Part shown: positions 16,458-25,900 of the stretch, one piece after another
Position numbering within the stretch: position 1 is the stretch's first letter
How the letters are laid out: every line of letters begins with the position of its first letter
Assembly (NCBI GenBank): GCA_036443405.1
Contig: JAZFYD010000065.1
Span: 1 to 32,245, forward strand
Source: JAZFYD01 sp036443405
Lineage (GTDB): Bacteria; Planctomycetota; PLA2
Direction: 5' to 3'
Length of the DNA stretch: 32,245 nt
Program-made: the position numbers and the translations under genes
Notes under the pieces: model-generated
What the model was told of the DNA's origin: nothing
Databases searched by the model: none
Seen by the model: only the letters and a program-made list of their open reading frames with translations

Positions 16458-17768
16458 CTAAAACACCCACGACAGTTGTACCGCGATTCTGAAGTAGCTG
16501 ACGTCTCGGACGTCAGCGTTCGATGCTCGGGCCTCGTGTTCCCCGAATCCTACCTCCAGCTTGAGCGCCGCGTTGTTGGTGATCTCCTGCCGCACGCCGA
16601 CCAGGATCTCGTAGCGGTCCAGATCCCGGTCCAGCTCCACGTAATAGGGATCTCCTCGATCCATGTCGCGCCAGTCGAGGCGCGCATATGGTGTCGTTCG
16701 CTCGCTCTTCTGCCACTCGATTTGGATGTACGCCGATTTGTGACGGAATGTCTGGCCCGAGACCGAGTCATCGTCCTCCACGTAGGCGAACTCGGTCATG
16801 ATCCCGATTTTTCCGCGTCTCAGATCGATGAACGCGGTGGCGATGCGCTGCATGATTTCGCCCGCGCGTGCCGCCACGGTGCTGTCCGCCGGGATGTCGT
16901 CCGTGCGCAGAAAGATGCCGACTTGCAGATCGCGCGTGCCGGCGGGCCGGATGTTGAGCGCCAACTCGAAGGCCTTGTCGTCGTTGCCGTCACTTCCTTT
17001 TTGTGGGTTGGTGGCAACGCTTCCACGGCCGTTGGTGATGCTCACCATGTATTCGAGCAGTCCGGCGCCGGTGTCGGTCCGGCCGCCGACCTCGAGGCCC
17101 GTGTTGTGCGAAGGCATGAAGCCGCTGCTCTCGAATCGCGCGAGCATGGGCCGCGAGATCGAAGTCTCCAGCCAGCGGCCGTGGTGAAAGATGCGGTTCC
17201 AACGCGAGACCTGGCCGTGCTCGAGCCCGAACTTGACCCAGATCACGTCGCTGAATTCCCACTTGCCCCACAGGCGCTCCTGATCGAAGTGGGGTCCGCC
17301 GGTGCCACCCTTGATCACGGTTTCGGAGAGGACGTGGAAGTTCTCCTCGATCTGCGCGACGCCGAAAAACGAAACCTCGCCGAACGCGAACGACGTGTGG
17401 CCGCCGCCGGGGGGAGCCGGGTTGTTGTGGCCGAACTCGACCGCGCCGAAGATCTGGAGCGTCGCGATGATGTTGTTTCTCTCGGCGCGGATTCCGAGGC
17501 CGATACCGCCCTCTTCCTCTTCTTCCTCTTCGATGTCTTCAAGCGCCTCGTCCGCCGCGGCCGACACGCCTCCGTTTTCGAGCGCAGCTACCCGCTCGCG
17601 CAGCTCGGCATTTTCGGTTTCGAGCTGATCCACGCGTCCGGGGAGCGCCCCATCGGCGGAACCACCGTTGTCGCCCTCTTCGGCGACCGCCGGTTGCGCA
17701 AGCAGCGGGACCAGGATCAGGACGAACAGAGCCACGAGGTCGGAACTGAATGTAGGCACCCTTTGCAT
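16458..17768 (-). CDS. Outer-membrane porin-like beta-barrel protein
   Basis: The protein has 436 residues from ATG at 17768. The signal peptide (about 1-29, LVALFVLILVPLLAQPAVAEE) is followed by a trimeric coiled-coil-like segment RVDQLETENAELRERVAALE and a poly-Glu stretch. The rest alternates short amphipathic strands with Gly/Asp-rich turns. It ends in LSWVF, with Phe as last residue, the usual signal for outer-membrane barrel assembly. Segments such as WVKFGLEHGQVSRWNRIF and RYEILVGVRQEITNNAALKL resemble phosphate-selective porin (OprP/O-type) barrels. The coiled coil may bind peptidoglycan or trimerise the barrel. The next gene starts 2 bases after its stop, so the two are one operon. 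Confidence 0.8.
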   Translation of the reverse strand: MQRVPTFSSDLVALFVLILVPLLAQPAVAEEGDNGGSADGALPGRVDQLETENAELRERVAALENGGVSAAADEALEDIEEEEEEEGGIGLGIRAERNNIIATLQIFGAVEFGHNNPAPPGGGHTSFAFGEVSFFGVAQIEENFHVLSETVIKGGTGGPHFDQERLWGKWEFSDVIWVKFGLEHGQVSRWNRIFHHGRWLETSISRPMLARFESSGFMPSHNTGLEVGGRTDTGAGLLEYMVSITNGRGSVATNPQKGSDGNDDKAFELALNIRPAGTRDLQVGIFLRTDDIPADSTVAARAGEIMQRIATAFIDLRRGKIGIMTEFAYVEDDDSVSGQTFRHKSAYIQIEWQKSERTTPYARLDWRDMDRGDPYYVELDRDLDRYEILVGVRQEITNNAALKLEVGFGEHEARASNADVRDVSYFRIAVQLSWVF

Positions 17769-17864
17769 CGGGGTAATGTCGCAAAGTCAGGGGGACAAGG
17801 GGTAGCCAAATCGGTCACAGAATCAGAGAAGATGACTGTGTGGCCCACCGGCTGTGCGCGACGC

Positions 17865-18749
17865 TCAAAACTTCCAGGTGAGGCCGACGAAGAAACCGTC
17901 GATCGCGATGTCGTTGAGTGTGACGCCGTTCAGATCGCCGTCGAGCCAAGTGCGGCGGTAGCCGACCTCGATCCCGAAGCCGGCGATCACGTGGTATCCC
18001 GCGCTGATATGGGTGTCGAGATAGTCGCCGCTCCAGTCGTCGATGCCGATCGAACTGCCCGCGACACCGAGTTCGAACGTGAAGTCTCCCGGACGCACCT
18101 GGCCGAGGAGCTCGAGTATCGGGATGTAGGCCTCACCGTCGCTTGATTCGGTCCCGGCGGTACCGCTCATCCCGATCGAGATGTCGTAATACGCGAGCCC
18201 GAGTCCGACGAACACCGAGAACAACTCGTTGTTGAACACGCCGAACTCGGCCCGGAACCCGAGGTTTCGCAGATCGAAATTCGATTGCACCTGGGACCCC
18301 GCTCCAAAGGTAGTGTCGCCGAACGTGACGTCCGAGGTCAGCGAGCGATTGCCATCGAACTCCGCGTCAGACCCTTCCATGACAAAACGGAACCGGGTGA
18401 GCCGTAGCGTGACCTTGCCCATGAACACGTTTTCGTCGCCGACCCCAAGGTCGTTTTGGACGGAAATGGGGCCGCCGCCGTCGTTGAAGCTGCCGCGCAG
18501 CGTCGCGAACCACGGGGTCGCGTGGATCTCCACACCGAGGGGCTTGCGGAAGATGCCCGCGATCACGGGATCGTCGCCGGAACGCAGCCACTCCAGGTTG
18601 CGGTGGTTCGCGCTGCGGGTGGGTGCGTGCGCTGGCGCGTGCGCGAGATAGTCCTCCGCGGCGTCGGCCGCGGGCTGTGCGCCGTTTGAGTCCGCGCTGG
18701 ATGTGTCCGCGGCAGCTGCCAAAGCGGCAAGAAGAAAGAGCGTTCGCAC
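17865..18749 (-). CDS. Outer-membrane beta-barrel protein, unknown function
   Basis: The protein has 294 residues from GTG at 18749. This start is chosen because AGGAGGT lies about 6 bases upstream and the encoded VRTLFLLAALAAAADT is a signal peptide; the frame extends upstream but only into repeat sequence. An Ala/His-rich spacer is followed by paired strands: TPWFATLRGSF, MGKVTLRLTRFRFVMEG, FRAEFGVFNN, LFSVFVGLGLAYYDISIG, FTFELGVAGS, YHVIAGFGIEVGYRRTW. It ends GLTWKF with C-terminal Phe. This is the pattern of an 8- to 12-stranded outer-membrane barrel of the OmpA/OmpW sort. No ligand or enzymatic motif is visible. It is 96 bases upstream of the porin gene on the same strand and may share its regulation. 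Confidence 0.8.
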   Translation of the reverse strand: MRTLFLLAALAAAADTSSADSNGAQPAADAAEDYLAHAPAHAPTRSANHRNLEWLRSGDDPVIAGIFRKPLGVEIHATPWFATLRGSFNDGGGPISVQNDLGVGDENVFMGKVTLRLTRFRFVMEGSDAEFDGNRSLTSDVTFGDTTFGAGSQVQSNFDLRNLGFRAEFGVFNNELFSVFVGLGLAYYDISIGMSGTAGTESSDGEAYIPILELLGQVRPGDFTFELGVAGSSIGIDDWSGDYLDTHISAGYHVIAGFGIEVGYRRTWLDGDLNGVTLNDIAIDGFFVGLTWKF

Positions 18750-18776
18750 AGCCTTACCTCCTGAGTTCCGAGGCTC

Positions 18777-18794
18777 CAACGCCGTCAGGCGTTG
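18777..18794. repeat. Short palindromic hairpin repeat, copy 3
   Basis: The site is CAACGCC-GTCA-GGCGTTG, preceded by GGCTC and followed by GGGCAAG. It lies between the start of the outer-membrane barrel gene and the 3' end of the CAP-domain gene. Confidence 0.8.
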
Positions 18795-18808
18795 GGCAAG
18801 TATGACGG

Positions 18809-18826
18809 CAACGCCGTCAGGCGTTG
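18809..18826. repeat. Short palindromic hairpin repeat, copy 4 (tandem with copy 3)
   Basis: The hairpin CAACGCC-GTCA-GGCGTTG and downstream GGGCAAGTAT are identical to copy 3, with hairpin starts 32 bases apart. The 5' flank differs (GACGG instead of GCTCC), so the repeated unit starts at the stem. The pair could arrest transcription or protect mRNA 3' ends of the CAP-domain gene. Confidence 0.8.
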
Positions 18827-18866
18827 GGCAAGTATCTTTGTAACGCGGCGCACCCAGCAAAACGCA

Positions 18867-20051
18867 TCAGCCGCCTCGGCGCGCCGCGACGACCGGTGCG
18901 GGCCCGGCGCGACCTGTGTTGAAGCTCCACCTGCGTTCCGTCGCTCTGCCGTCGAGCGTGTAGCTCACCGCTACCCGGTAGGTGTGCATGGGGTGGAGCG
19001 GCTTTTTGGGAATCAGGCAGATCGTGTTCTTGTTGTCCGGGCGTTTGGGGTTGGCTGGGTGTCCGGGCCAGGAAACAAGGAGCGCGACCGGTTCCTCGGT
19101 CTTGCGCTTCGCCTTCCGCTCGCGCTTTCCGAGTTTGCGATGGAGCGTAGCACTCACGCCCGTGATCCGCCCCCGGTCGAACGTCATCGTGATCGGGAAG
19201 CCGCAGTGCATGCCGTCGGGATGCGCGCGCGGAAGCTCGGGTGCGAAGTGGGTGGGGTGCGCGAACGAATTCGGCGCAGGCACCAGAACCGGATATTGCC
19301 AAGCCCGTGCCTTTTTCTTGGTCAGGCCGTCGATCGCGGAGTACCGCTTCGACGCGCCGATGCCGATGGCGCTCGTGCCCGGATGCATCAGCGGAAGCCG
19401 GTGGAAGAACGTCGCGTAGAACATCGTGACCGCGGACTTGGGGGCGGTCTCGCTCAGGCACGATCGTCTTCCCGCGGCGGCGCCCTCGACGGTGTACCCG
19501 GGCTTGTCCTTTTCTTCGCCGTGGTCGAACCCGTGTTGCTCCATGTAGGCGCAGTGCTTGGCGCAGTGATCGGACAATTCGGCATCGACCATCACGGCGG
19601 GAAGGCCGTTCATCATTCGCCAGGAGTTGAACTTCTTCAGGATCGACAACTGCGCCGGAGAGATCGGAAGGCGCCGAATCGAATACGAGAGCGACTTGCC
19701 GTCGGCGCTCGGCGCCCATTTCACGTACGCGTTGCCGATGATGGTCTCCTCCTCGAGCGGCAGCGCGTAAGGCATCTTCGGCAGCGCCCACGCGTCGATG
19801 CCGACCTCGTTCCAGACGCCGTTTTGGTCCACGTCGAAAAACAGCACTTCGTCGCGGCCGAGGCGCGCCTTCTTCGTCGGGGGATTCTCGACGGCTTTCC
19901 GCCCTTCCGGCAGCGCATACGCGAACCGGAACTTCGACTTTCGGGTGCCGCGCGAAAGGCGCACTTTCTTCGTGCCGGCTTCCGGCGCCTCGGCGAACGC
20001 GGCGGGAGTTACCGCGAGCAAACAAAGCGTGATTGCATCGAAGAACCGCAT
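18867..20051 (-). CDS. Secreted CAP (SCP/PR-1)-domain protein
   Basis: The protein has 394 residues from ATG at 20051, with signal peptide MRFFDAITLCLLAVTPAAFA. The N-terminal part has a calcium-type loop (DVDQNGVWNEVG). The central CAP-like segment shows LKKFNSWRMMNGLPAVMVDAELSDHCAKHCAYMEQHG followed by DHGEEKD, then TMFYATFFHRLPLMHPGTSAIGIG, matching the helix, His and Glu pattern of CAP domains. The tail (about 330-394) is an Ig-like strand region with MHTYRVAVSYTLDGR. CAP proteins in bacteria are secreted, and their activity is mostly unknown. It is divergent from the DUF11 lipoprotein (116 bases between starts). Confidence 0.82.
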   Translation of the reverse strand: MRFFDAITLCLLAVTPAAFAEAPEAGTKKVRLSRGTRKSKFRFAYALPEGRKAVENPPTKKARLGRDEVLFFDVDQNGVWNEVGIDAWALPKMPYALPLEEETIIGNAYVKWAPSADGKSLSYSIRRLPISPAQLSILKKFNSWRMMNGLPAVMVDAELSDHCAKHCAYMEQHGFDHGEEKDKPGYTVEGAAAGRRSCLSETAPKSAVTMFYATFFHRLPLMHPGTSAIGIGASKRYSAIDGLTKKKARAWQYPVLVPAPNSFAHPTHFAPELPRAHPDGMHCGFPITMTFDRGRITGVSATLHRKLGKRERKAKRKTEEPVALLVSWPGHPANPKRPDNKNTICLIPKKPLHPMHTYRVAVSYTLDGRATERRWSFNTGRAGPAPVVAARRGG

Positions 20052-20167
20052 TCCACGACAGTCTATGCCGCGGCAGCAGGTGGAGTTAGGGCGAATTCCC
20101 TATCGCAACCTCTTGACACTTCGGGCAAGTTGTCTGGTCGGCCAATTGGCCACAGGAGGGTGCACCC

Positions 20168-21694
20168 ATGATTCGACTTCTAAAGACCACCTGCATCGCG
20201 GCCGCGATGACGGCGCTTTGCGCCTGCGCGAGCAACCCGGGGGCCAAAAATGGTGACCCGGCGACCACCGACGGCTCAGCCACCGCCAAGACCGTGGCTG
20301 GTCTCGTCTGGACCGAGCGCGCGTACCCGACCGGGAGGCGCGAAACCAGCGCCGTGTTGGTCGAGCGCGGCGTCCCGGCCGAGGTGCAAAGCGGCCAGCG
20401 CTACACCTACGTGATCCGCGTGACCAATTTGACTCCGTCGTCGATCTCGAAGGTCACGCTGCAGGACACGGCGCCCGAGCGATTCGAAGTGCCCGAAGGG
20501 GCTCCCGCCGCCGCCGTGGCGCAGGGGATTGCGACGTGGAACATTGGCAACCTCGACGGCAATAGCTCCATCACCGTCAAGGGCTCCGGGCTCGCCGGAT
20601 CCCCCGGGGAGTTCGAACAGGTGTGCCGCGTGAGTTGGGACGCGGCGCTTGTGGCCCGCACGATGATCACGCTGCCGAAGCTCGAACTGGAAAAGTCCGC
20701 GGCGGACAAGGTCGTCCTCGTTGATGGCGTGACCTACACGTACACGATCGTCAACGCCGGCACCGGGACCGCGCGTGAAGTGAAGATCGAGGACGTTCTG
20801 CCGACGGGCATCACGACCAGCGACGGCCAGGAAGTCGTGATGATCGACGTTGGTGCACTCACCGCGGGCCAAACCCGCAGCTTCACCGTGATGTGCAAGG
20901 CGGCGAAAAGGGGCGACTACAGCAGCGCAGCGCGCGCGACCGCGTTCGGCGGGCTCGAGGCGGCGACGGGGACGGTGACGGTCTCGGTGACGATGCCCGA
21001 GCTTTCCATCGTGTCGGAGACACCCGAGCGTGCGGCCATCGGACAGAAGTTCCAGCACAGGATCACGGTGAAGAACACCGGCGACGGACCCTCGCGCAAG
21101 ACGGTCGTGGAAGCGACGGTTCCGCCCGCGACGGACTTCATCAGCGCCGACAGTGAGGGGCGTATCGAGGGCGGCGCGGTGCGCTGGCATCTCGGGACGA
21201 TCGAAGCCGGCGAATCCAAGACGGTCACCCTCGATCTGCGCGCGCGCATCGGCGGCGAGGCGCTCGTCAACGCCAGCGCGACCGGCCACGGCTCGGAGGC
21301 CACGTCGGCCGAACCCGCTCGCACGGAACTGTACGGCATCGCGACCATCGACATGGACGTGGCCGACAACGCCGACCCGATCGAGGTCGGCCAAAACGTC
21401 ACCTACACGATTCGCGTGACCAACCAGGGCACGGCGCCCGCGACGAACCTCAAGATCCGCTGCAACCTCGAAGCCGGCATGACCTACGTCAGCGCAACCG
21501 GTGCGTCGGGCGCGGCCGAAGGCGACGCAATTTCGTTCGAAGCCATTCCGGAGTTGGCGCCGAAAGCGACCATCGAGTGGCAAGTCGTCATCCAGGCCAC
21601 CAAGGCCGGCGAGGTGCGCTTCAACGTGCAACTTTCAAGCGACCAGTTCTCACGCCCGGTGGAGGAGTCGGCGGCGACGAGGTTCTTCGAGTAG
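20168..21694 (+). CDS. DUF11 repeat lipoprotein
   Basis: The protein has 508 residues from ATG 20168, with AGGAGG at an ideal distance. The signal peptide ends in a lipobox-like ALCAC. Four DUF11-like (OmcB/conserved repeat) Ig-fold units follow. Diagnostic lines are SGQRYTYVIRVTNLTPSSIS, VDGVTYTYTIVNAGTGTARE, IGQKFQHRITVKNTGDGPSR and VGQNVTYTIRVTNQGTAPAT, each followed by a [DA]xxPxG-like strand. Such arrays act as cell-surface or periplasmic spacers and adhesion-type scaffolds; no enzymatic part is present. A strong terminator follows immediately. TTGACA at about 20115 could be a -35 element, but no convincing -10 element was found. Confidence 0.88.
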   Translation: MIRLLKTTCIAAAMTALCACASNPGAKNGDPATTDGSATAKTVAGLVWTERAYPTGRRETSAVLVERGVPAEVQSGQRYTYVIRVTNLTPSSISKVTLQDTAPERFEVPEGAPAAAVAQGIATWNIGNLDGNSSITVKGSGLAGSPGEFEQVCRVSWDAALVARTMITLPKLELEKSAADKVVLVDGVTYTYTIVNAGTGTAREVKIEDVLPTGITTSDGQEVVMIDVGALTAGQTRSFTVMCKAAKRGDYSSAARATAFGGLEAATGTVTVSVTMPELSIVSETPERAAIGQKFQHRITVKNTGDGPSRKTVVEATVPPATDFISADSEGRIEGGAVRWHLGTIEAGESKTVTLDLRARIGGEALVNASATGHGSEATSAEPARTELYGIATIDMDVADNADPIEVGQNVTYTIRVTNQGTAPATNLKIRCNLEAGMTYVSATGASGAAEGDAISFEAIPELAPKATIEWQVVIQATKAGEVRFNVQLSSDQFSRPVEESAATRFFE

Positions 21695-21722
21695 TTGCGG
21701 CGAAGTCAATAGACTTCGTCTC

Positions 21723-21758
21723 GCGGCGGTCCGACGTGTTCGGGCCGCCGCTCTTTTT
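21723..21758 (+). terminator. Strong intrinsic terminator
   Basis: A 12-bp GC-rich stem (21723-21734 with 21740-21751, one T-G pair) has the 5-base loop CGTGT and is followed by TCTTTTT. It ends the DUF11 lipoprotein transcript, 22 bases before the next start. Confidence 0.88.
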
Positions 21759-21779
21759 ATCGGTGCTAGCATCCGTTCC

Positions 21780-22907
21780 ATGAAGAGGTGGATATTGCTC
21801 GCGCTTCTTGCGCTGACCAACCACGCGAACGCTGGCGAGACAACCTGGCGGGAACGAGTCGAGATTTTCTGGAAGTACTTCGAGAAAAACGCTCCGGCGT
21901 ACCGCGACGCCATCATCGACGGCAAGAACAAGCTGACGATGATGGACCGGATGTCGCAATCGATGTCGATGGGTGGGTTGGCACGCGGATGGAATCTCGA
22001 CCGCGACAAGGACAAGAACGTCATTCGCGTGATGACGTCCGTACCCCGCGACCGCGCTGACCGAATTCTGTTGGCTCATTGGAAGGCGCGAGCGCCGCAG
22101 CTGGTTGGTTGGGAATTTCAAACCCACATTCCACGTCGAGAGCTAAAAGCGTGGAAAGACTACGAGGGGGTCGAGTATCAGCCGGGCGACTTTCGGGTTT
22201 CCGTCGCCGTCCGGGTCGCTGCCAGGAAAGTCGATTTGAGGATCAGCCATCCGAAAGTGGAATCGCGCCAAAGTGTCGCGTTCCAGATGCTCTCTCACGT
22301 GTTGCAGAACTCGATCGGCGAACACACATTTGCCGACTACATCGCGACCATCGAGCACGCCGCCGATCCGGGCGACGATTCGCTAGCGCTGCCGGATCTG
22401 CGCAAACAGGTCGAAGCGATCCTGAACGAACACCAGTGGCCGGTTGCTACGGACATCATGACGGCTTGGACGGTGTATGAGCAGTTGCCGGACGTAAGTG
22501 AGGGCGCCGCGCGGTCCGATGTCGTTGCGGGATCGACCCTCGACCTAAAGCTCATCAAGAACTACGCCGGCGACCGCGAAATCAAGGGGCTCGGAGAGTT
22601 CGGCGCGACCCTGGCCTATGTAACTCTCTCCCACGAACGATTCACTGCCGGGAAACAGGCGGCGCAGCGCAGCGCCATGCAAGACTTGTTGGACGCCGCA
22701 CTCATGAATGCCTCGGCCGGGCGCGTGATCGGCGGCGCGCACGGAACGAAAAACGCATACATCGATCTCGTCTTTTTCGACGAGGCCGCGGGGGTGCCGA
22801 TCGTGAAGAAGTTCCTCCGCGAATCGGATGTCGTGCCGTCAGCCACGCTGCGGTTTTTTGCAACTGCGCGGCGGGACGAGGCGCAGGTGCTGAAACAGTC
22901 TCGGTAG
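21780..22907 (+). CDS. Exported protein of unknown function
   Basis: The protein has 375 residues from ATG 21780, with signal peptide KRWILLALLALTNHANAG. The mature N-terminus RVEIFWKYFEKNAPAYRDAI, a downstream HWKARAPQLVGWEF and an aromatic/acidic central part resemble uncharacterised proteins that open with an FWxWFxxN motif. I cannot assign a named family with confidence. The C-terminal part (from about 300) has a Gly/Ala-rich GRVIGGAHGTKNAYIDLVFFDE strand-loop-strand and may be a separate alpha/beta domain. No catalytic residues are obvious. A terminator lies directly upstream, so it has its own promoter. Confidence 0.7.
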   Translation: MKRWILLALLALTNHANAGETTWRERVEIFWKYFEKNAPAYRDAIIDGKNKLTMMDRMSQSMSMGGLARGWNLDRDKDKNVIRVMTSVPRDRADRILLAHWKARAPQLVGWEFQTHIPRRELKAWKDYEGVEYQPGDFRVSVAVRVAARKVDLRISHPKVESRQSVAFQMLSHVLQNSIGEHTFADYIATIEHAADPGDDSLALPDLRKQVEAILNEHQWPVATDIMTAWTVYEQLPDVSEGAARSDVVAGSTLDLKLIKNYAGDREIKGLGEFGATLAYVTLSHERFTAGKQAAQRSAMQDLLDAALMNASAGRVIGGAHGTKNAYIDLVFFDEAAGVPIVKKFLRESDVVPSATLRFFATARRDEAQVLKQSR

Positions 22908-22951
22908 GGCACGGGACTCACCTTCGCCGAAAGCTAAGGCAGGCAAGTCGC

Positions 22952-22957
22952 TATAGT
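22952..22957 (+). promoter_or_regulatory. Possible -10 element of a leaderless promoter
   Basis: TATAGT lies 8 bases before the GTG start of the kinase-ATPase gene. Transcription would then begin at or within a base or two of the start codon, and no Shine-Dalgarno is present. No good -35 element is visible, so this is tentative. Confidence 0.3.
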
Positions 22958-22965
22958 GGCCTCTC

Positions 22966-25900
22966 GTGCAGGCACTTGAGTTGAAGCCGGGGTCCCGATT
23001 CGGGGATCTGCTCATCGAGCGGGAAGTTGGCGTTGGCTCGTTTGGGCGGGTTTATTCCGCGCGGGACATGCTGATCGGGCGGCGTGTCGCGCTCAAGATC
23101 CTGCCGGTGCCGGTGGACGCTCGCGAGACCAACGAGCTTTTGCGCGAGGCGCGGGCGGCGGGGCGGATTCAAAGCGGCCACGTGGTTTCGCTGTTTCGGA
23201 TCCACCCGCCCGGCGAGCACAAACTCTGGGCGCTCGAGATGGAGTTCGTGGACGGGGGGTCGCTCTCCGACTGGCTGGAGAACCACACCGACCCTGCTCC
23301 CGAGGTCGTCGCCGACATCACGCGGCAGATCGCGTCCGGCCTCGCGGATGCGCACGCCGCCGGCGTCGTGCACGGGGACCTGAAACCCGGCAACGTTCTC
23401 ATGGATCGCGAAGGCAACATCAAGCTCACCGACTTCGGGCTCGCGCGGCTGGTCGGTGAGGGTAGCCATAGCACGGCAAGCCATTCCGGCACGGTGTTCG
23501 GCACGCCCCGCTACATCGCGCCCGAGGTTCTTCTGGGCGATCGGCCGCGCACCGCGTCGGACATCTGGAGCTTCGGCATCGTCGCGCATCTGCTGCTTAG
23601 CGGCCGCCACCCGTTTCAAGTGCAACACTTCGGCGCGCTGTTTCATGCCGTCACGACGCAGGATCCGGATCCGTTGCCCGAGAGTGTCGGCCTGCCGTTT
23701 TCGGATCTGCACCGGTTTTGCCTGCAACGGCACCCGGACGACCGCCTCGCCGACGGCCAGGCGCTGCTCAAGTCCGCGCTTTTTCGCGGGACCGAGGCGC
23801 CCAAACCCGGGGCGGCGGCCACCCAGCGAAAGAAAGTCGAGTACTTCATCGTCGGCCGGGAGGCCGAGCGCGAACGCCTGGGCGCGCTTTTGGATCCGAA
23901 CGCGGACGTGCGCGCCGCCACGATTTCGGGCGAGACCGGCATGGGCAAGAGCCACCTGCTCACCTGGTTCGTCGCCGCGGCGCGCCAGCGGGGTGCGATT
24001 TGCGTCGAGGCGGTAGCTTCGCCCCTTGACGGTCTGTTGCGTCCGCTCCTGACCGCGGCAAGCCGCCACGGTTTCCCGTCCGGAGATGATCCCGCCGGAA
24101 CGCGCGCGATGGAGTCGGCGCGTGGCATTCTCGATGACGAACCGTCGCTTCAGGTGTTGGATCGGCCGCGCGCTTTGTGGGCGCTCGATCACGTCTTCAC
24201 GGAGCTTCACCGGCGCGGGCCGGTTGTGATCGCGATCGATGACGCCGGCACCTTGGAGGACGAAGATATCGATAGTCTGCGCCACATCGCCCGGCATCTC
24301 GCGGTCGGTGGCGGAGCGATCGTCGCCGCGGGCGAAGCCGGAGCGTTCCTTTCAGCGATGGAGGACGCGCTGCGCGTCGAACTGGGTGAACTCAGTCGGG
24401 AGGAGTCCTATGAGCTCCTTCGCAAATCTTGGGGGGAATCGACTCTAGGCCACGAAGACGCCCGGCGTATTCTCGACAGCGCGGGTGGAAATCCCCTCGT
24501 CACCGTGGAGCTCGCGCGCCAATCCGACGAAACGGGGGAGCACACCGGCGCGCTATCGGCGTCGTCCGGCTTGGCCGATCTTGTCGCTCAGCGGTTGCAT
24601 CGCCTCGATGCGGCCGATCGCGAACTTCTCGACGTGGCGGCGGTGGACGGCGTCCTGTGCGATGCCGATGCGCTCTCAGCCATCTTGGAGTTGACCCCGC
24701 TCGGCGTCCTGCGTTCCTTGCAGCGCATCTCGCGCGTGGCCGGCATCGTGCGCTCGACTCCCGAGGGCTTCCAGTTCGCCAACGGCGTGTATCGCGATGT
24801 TCTTTACAACGCACTCTCCCCCGATTTGCGCCGCGTGTTGCACCGTTCTCTGGCGGAAAAACTGCAGGAGACCGATGACCGGACGATCAGTCCGGAACGC
24901 GTGGGCCTCCATTGGGCCGAAGCGGGCCACAATGATCTGGCGCGGCCGTACCTCCTGCGCGCCTCGGATGCGGCGAACAAACGCCACGACTACGCACGCT
25001 GTTTGACCTACGCGGCGCGGGCCGGCTTGTCCGTCGATACACCGCCGGACGACCAGGAGGCGCTGCGTTGTTTCGACGTGATCGTGGGCCTCGCAGCGTC
25101 GAGTCAAAACCGCGGCCGGCCGGAAGACGCGTTGCGGTGGTTGAGTGTGATTCACGATGCGGCGCAGCGCTCGGGCCAGGAGGAATTGCGCTTGCGCGCT
25201 GCGGTGAGGCAGTCGAGCATCGGGTACTTTTCGCGCGGAGTCGCCGCCGTCGATGAGCAGACGCTGATCACGGCGACCACCTCGCTGCCGCTGTGCAACG
25301 AGCTGGGAATGGCCCACTATGTTCTGGGCGTCGTTTCGAAGTATCAGGGGGACCTTGAGCGCGCCGAAGCCTCGATGCGCGAAGCGGATCGCGTTTATCT
25401 CGAAGTCGGCAGCGACTCCCTTCACAGCGCGTCACTCGACCAATTGGCATCCATCGCATTGCGGTCCGGGAATACGGATGAGGCCGCCGAACTATACGGA
25501 AACGCGGCGGCGGCGGCACGGGCGGCGGGTCAGCCGGCGAGCGCTGCGGTGAGCGAGCTAAATGGGGAAATGCTGGCGCTCGAGGGTGGACGGTTCGACG
25601 GGTTGGAATCACGCCTTCGAGAAGGAATCCGGACTCTGAGGCTGGAGGGTGTGCGGAATCTCGCGGGGCACGCCCAAGTCGTCCTTGCTCGGTTGTTCCA
25701 CGCATGCGGCCAACCCCGGGAAGCGGAACAGACGTTGGCCGGCGTGCTGGAAGACTTGAGATCTGCGAACTACCTGCCCGGCCTGATGGTTGGTTTGGCG
25801 GATCAGGCCTACTATCTCGGCATTCGAGGCGAGCAGCCGTCCGCCAACCAGGCGCTCGACGAGGCGCGATCCCTTGCGCGTGACGGTCAGAACCGATCCG

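Noticed and set aside
20087..20102. TAGGG-CGAATT-CCCTA inverted repeat in a divergent promoter region
   Set aside because: Five-base arms are too short to call an operator without a regulator or a second site.
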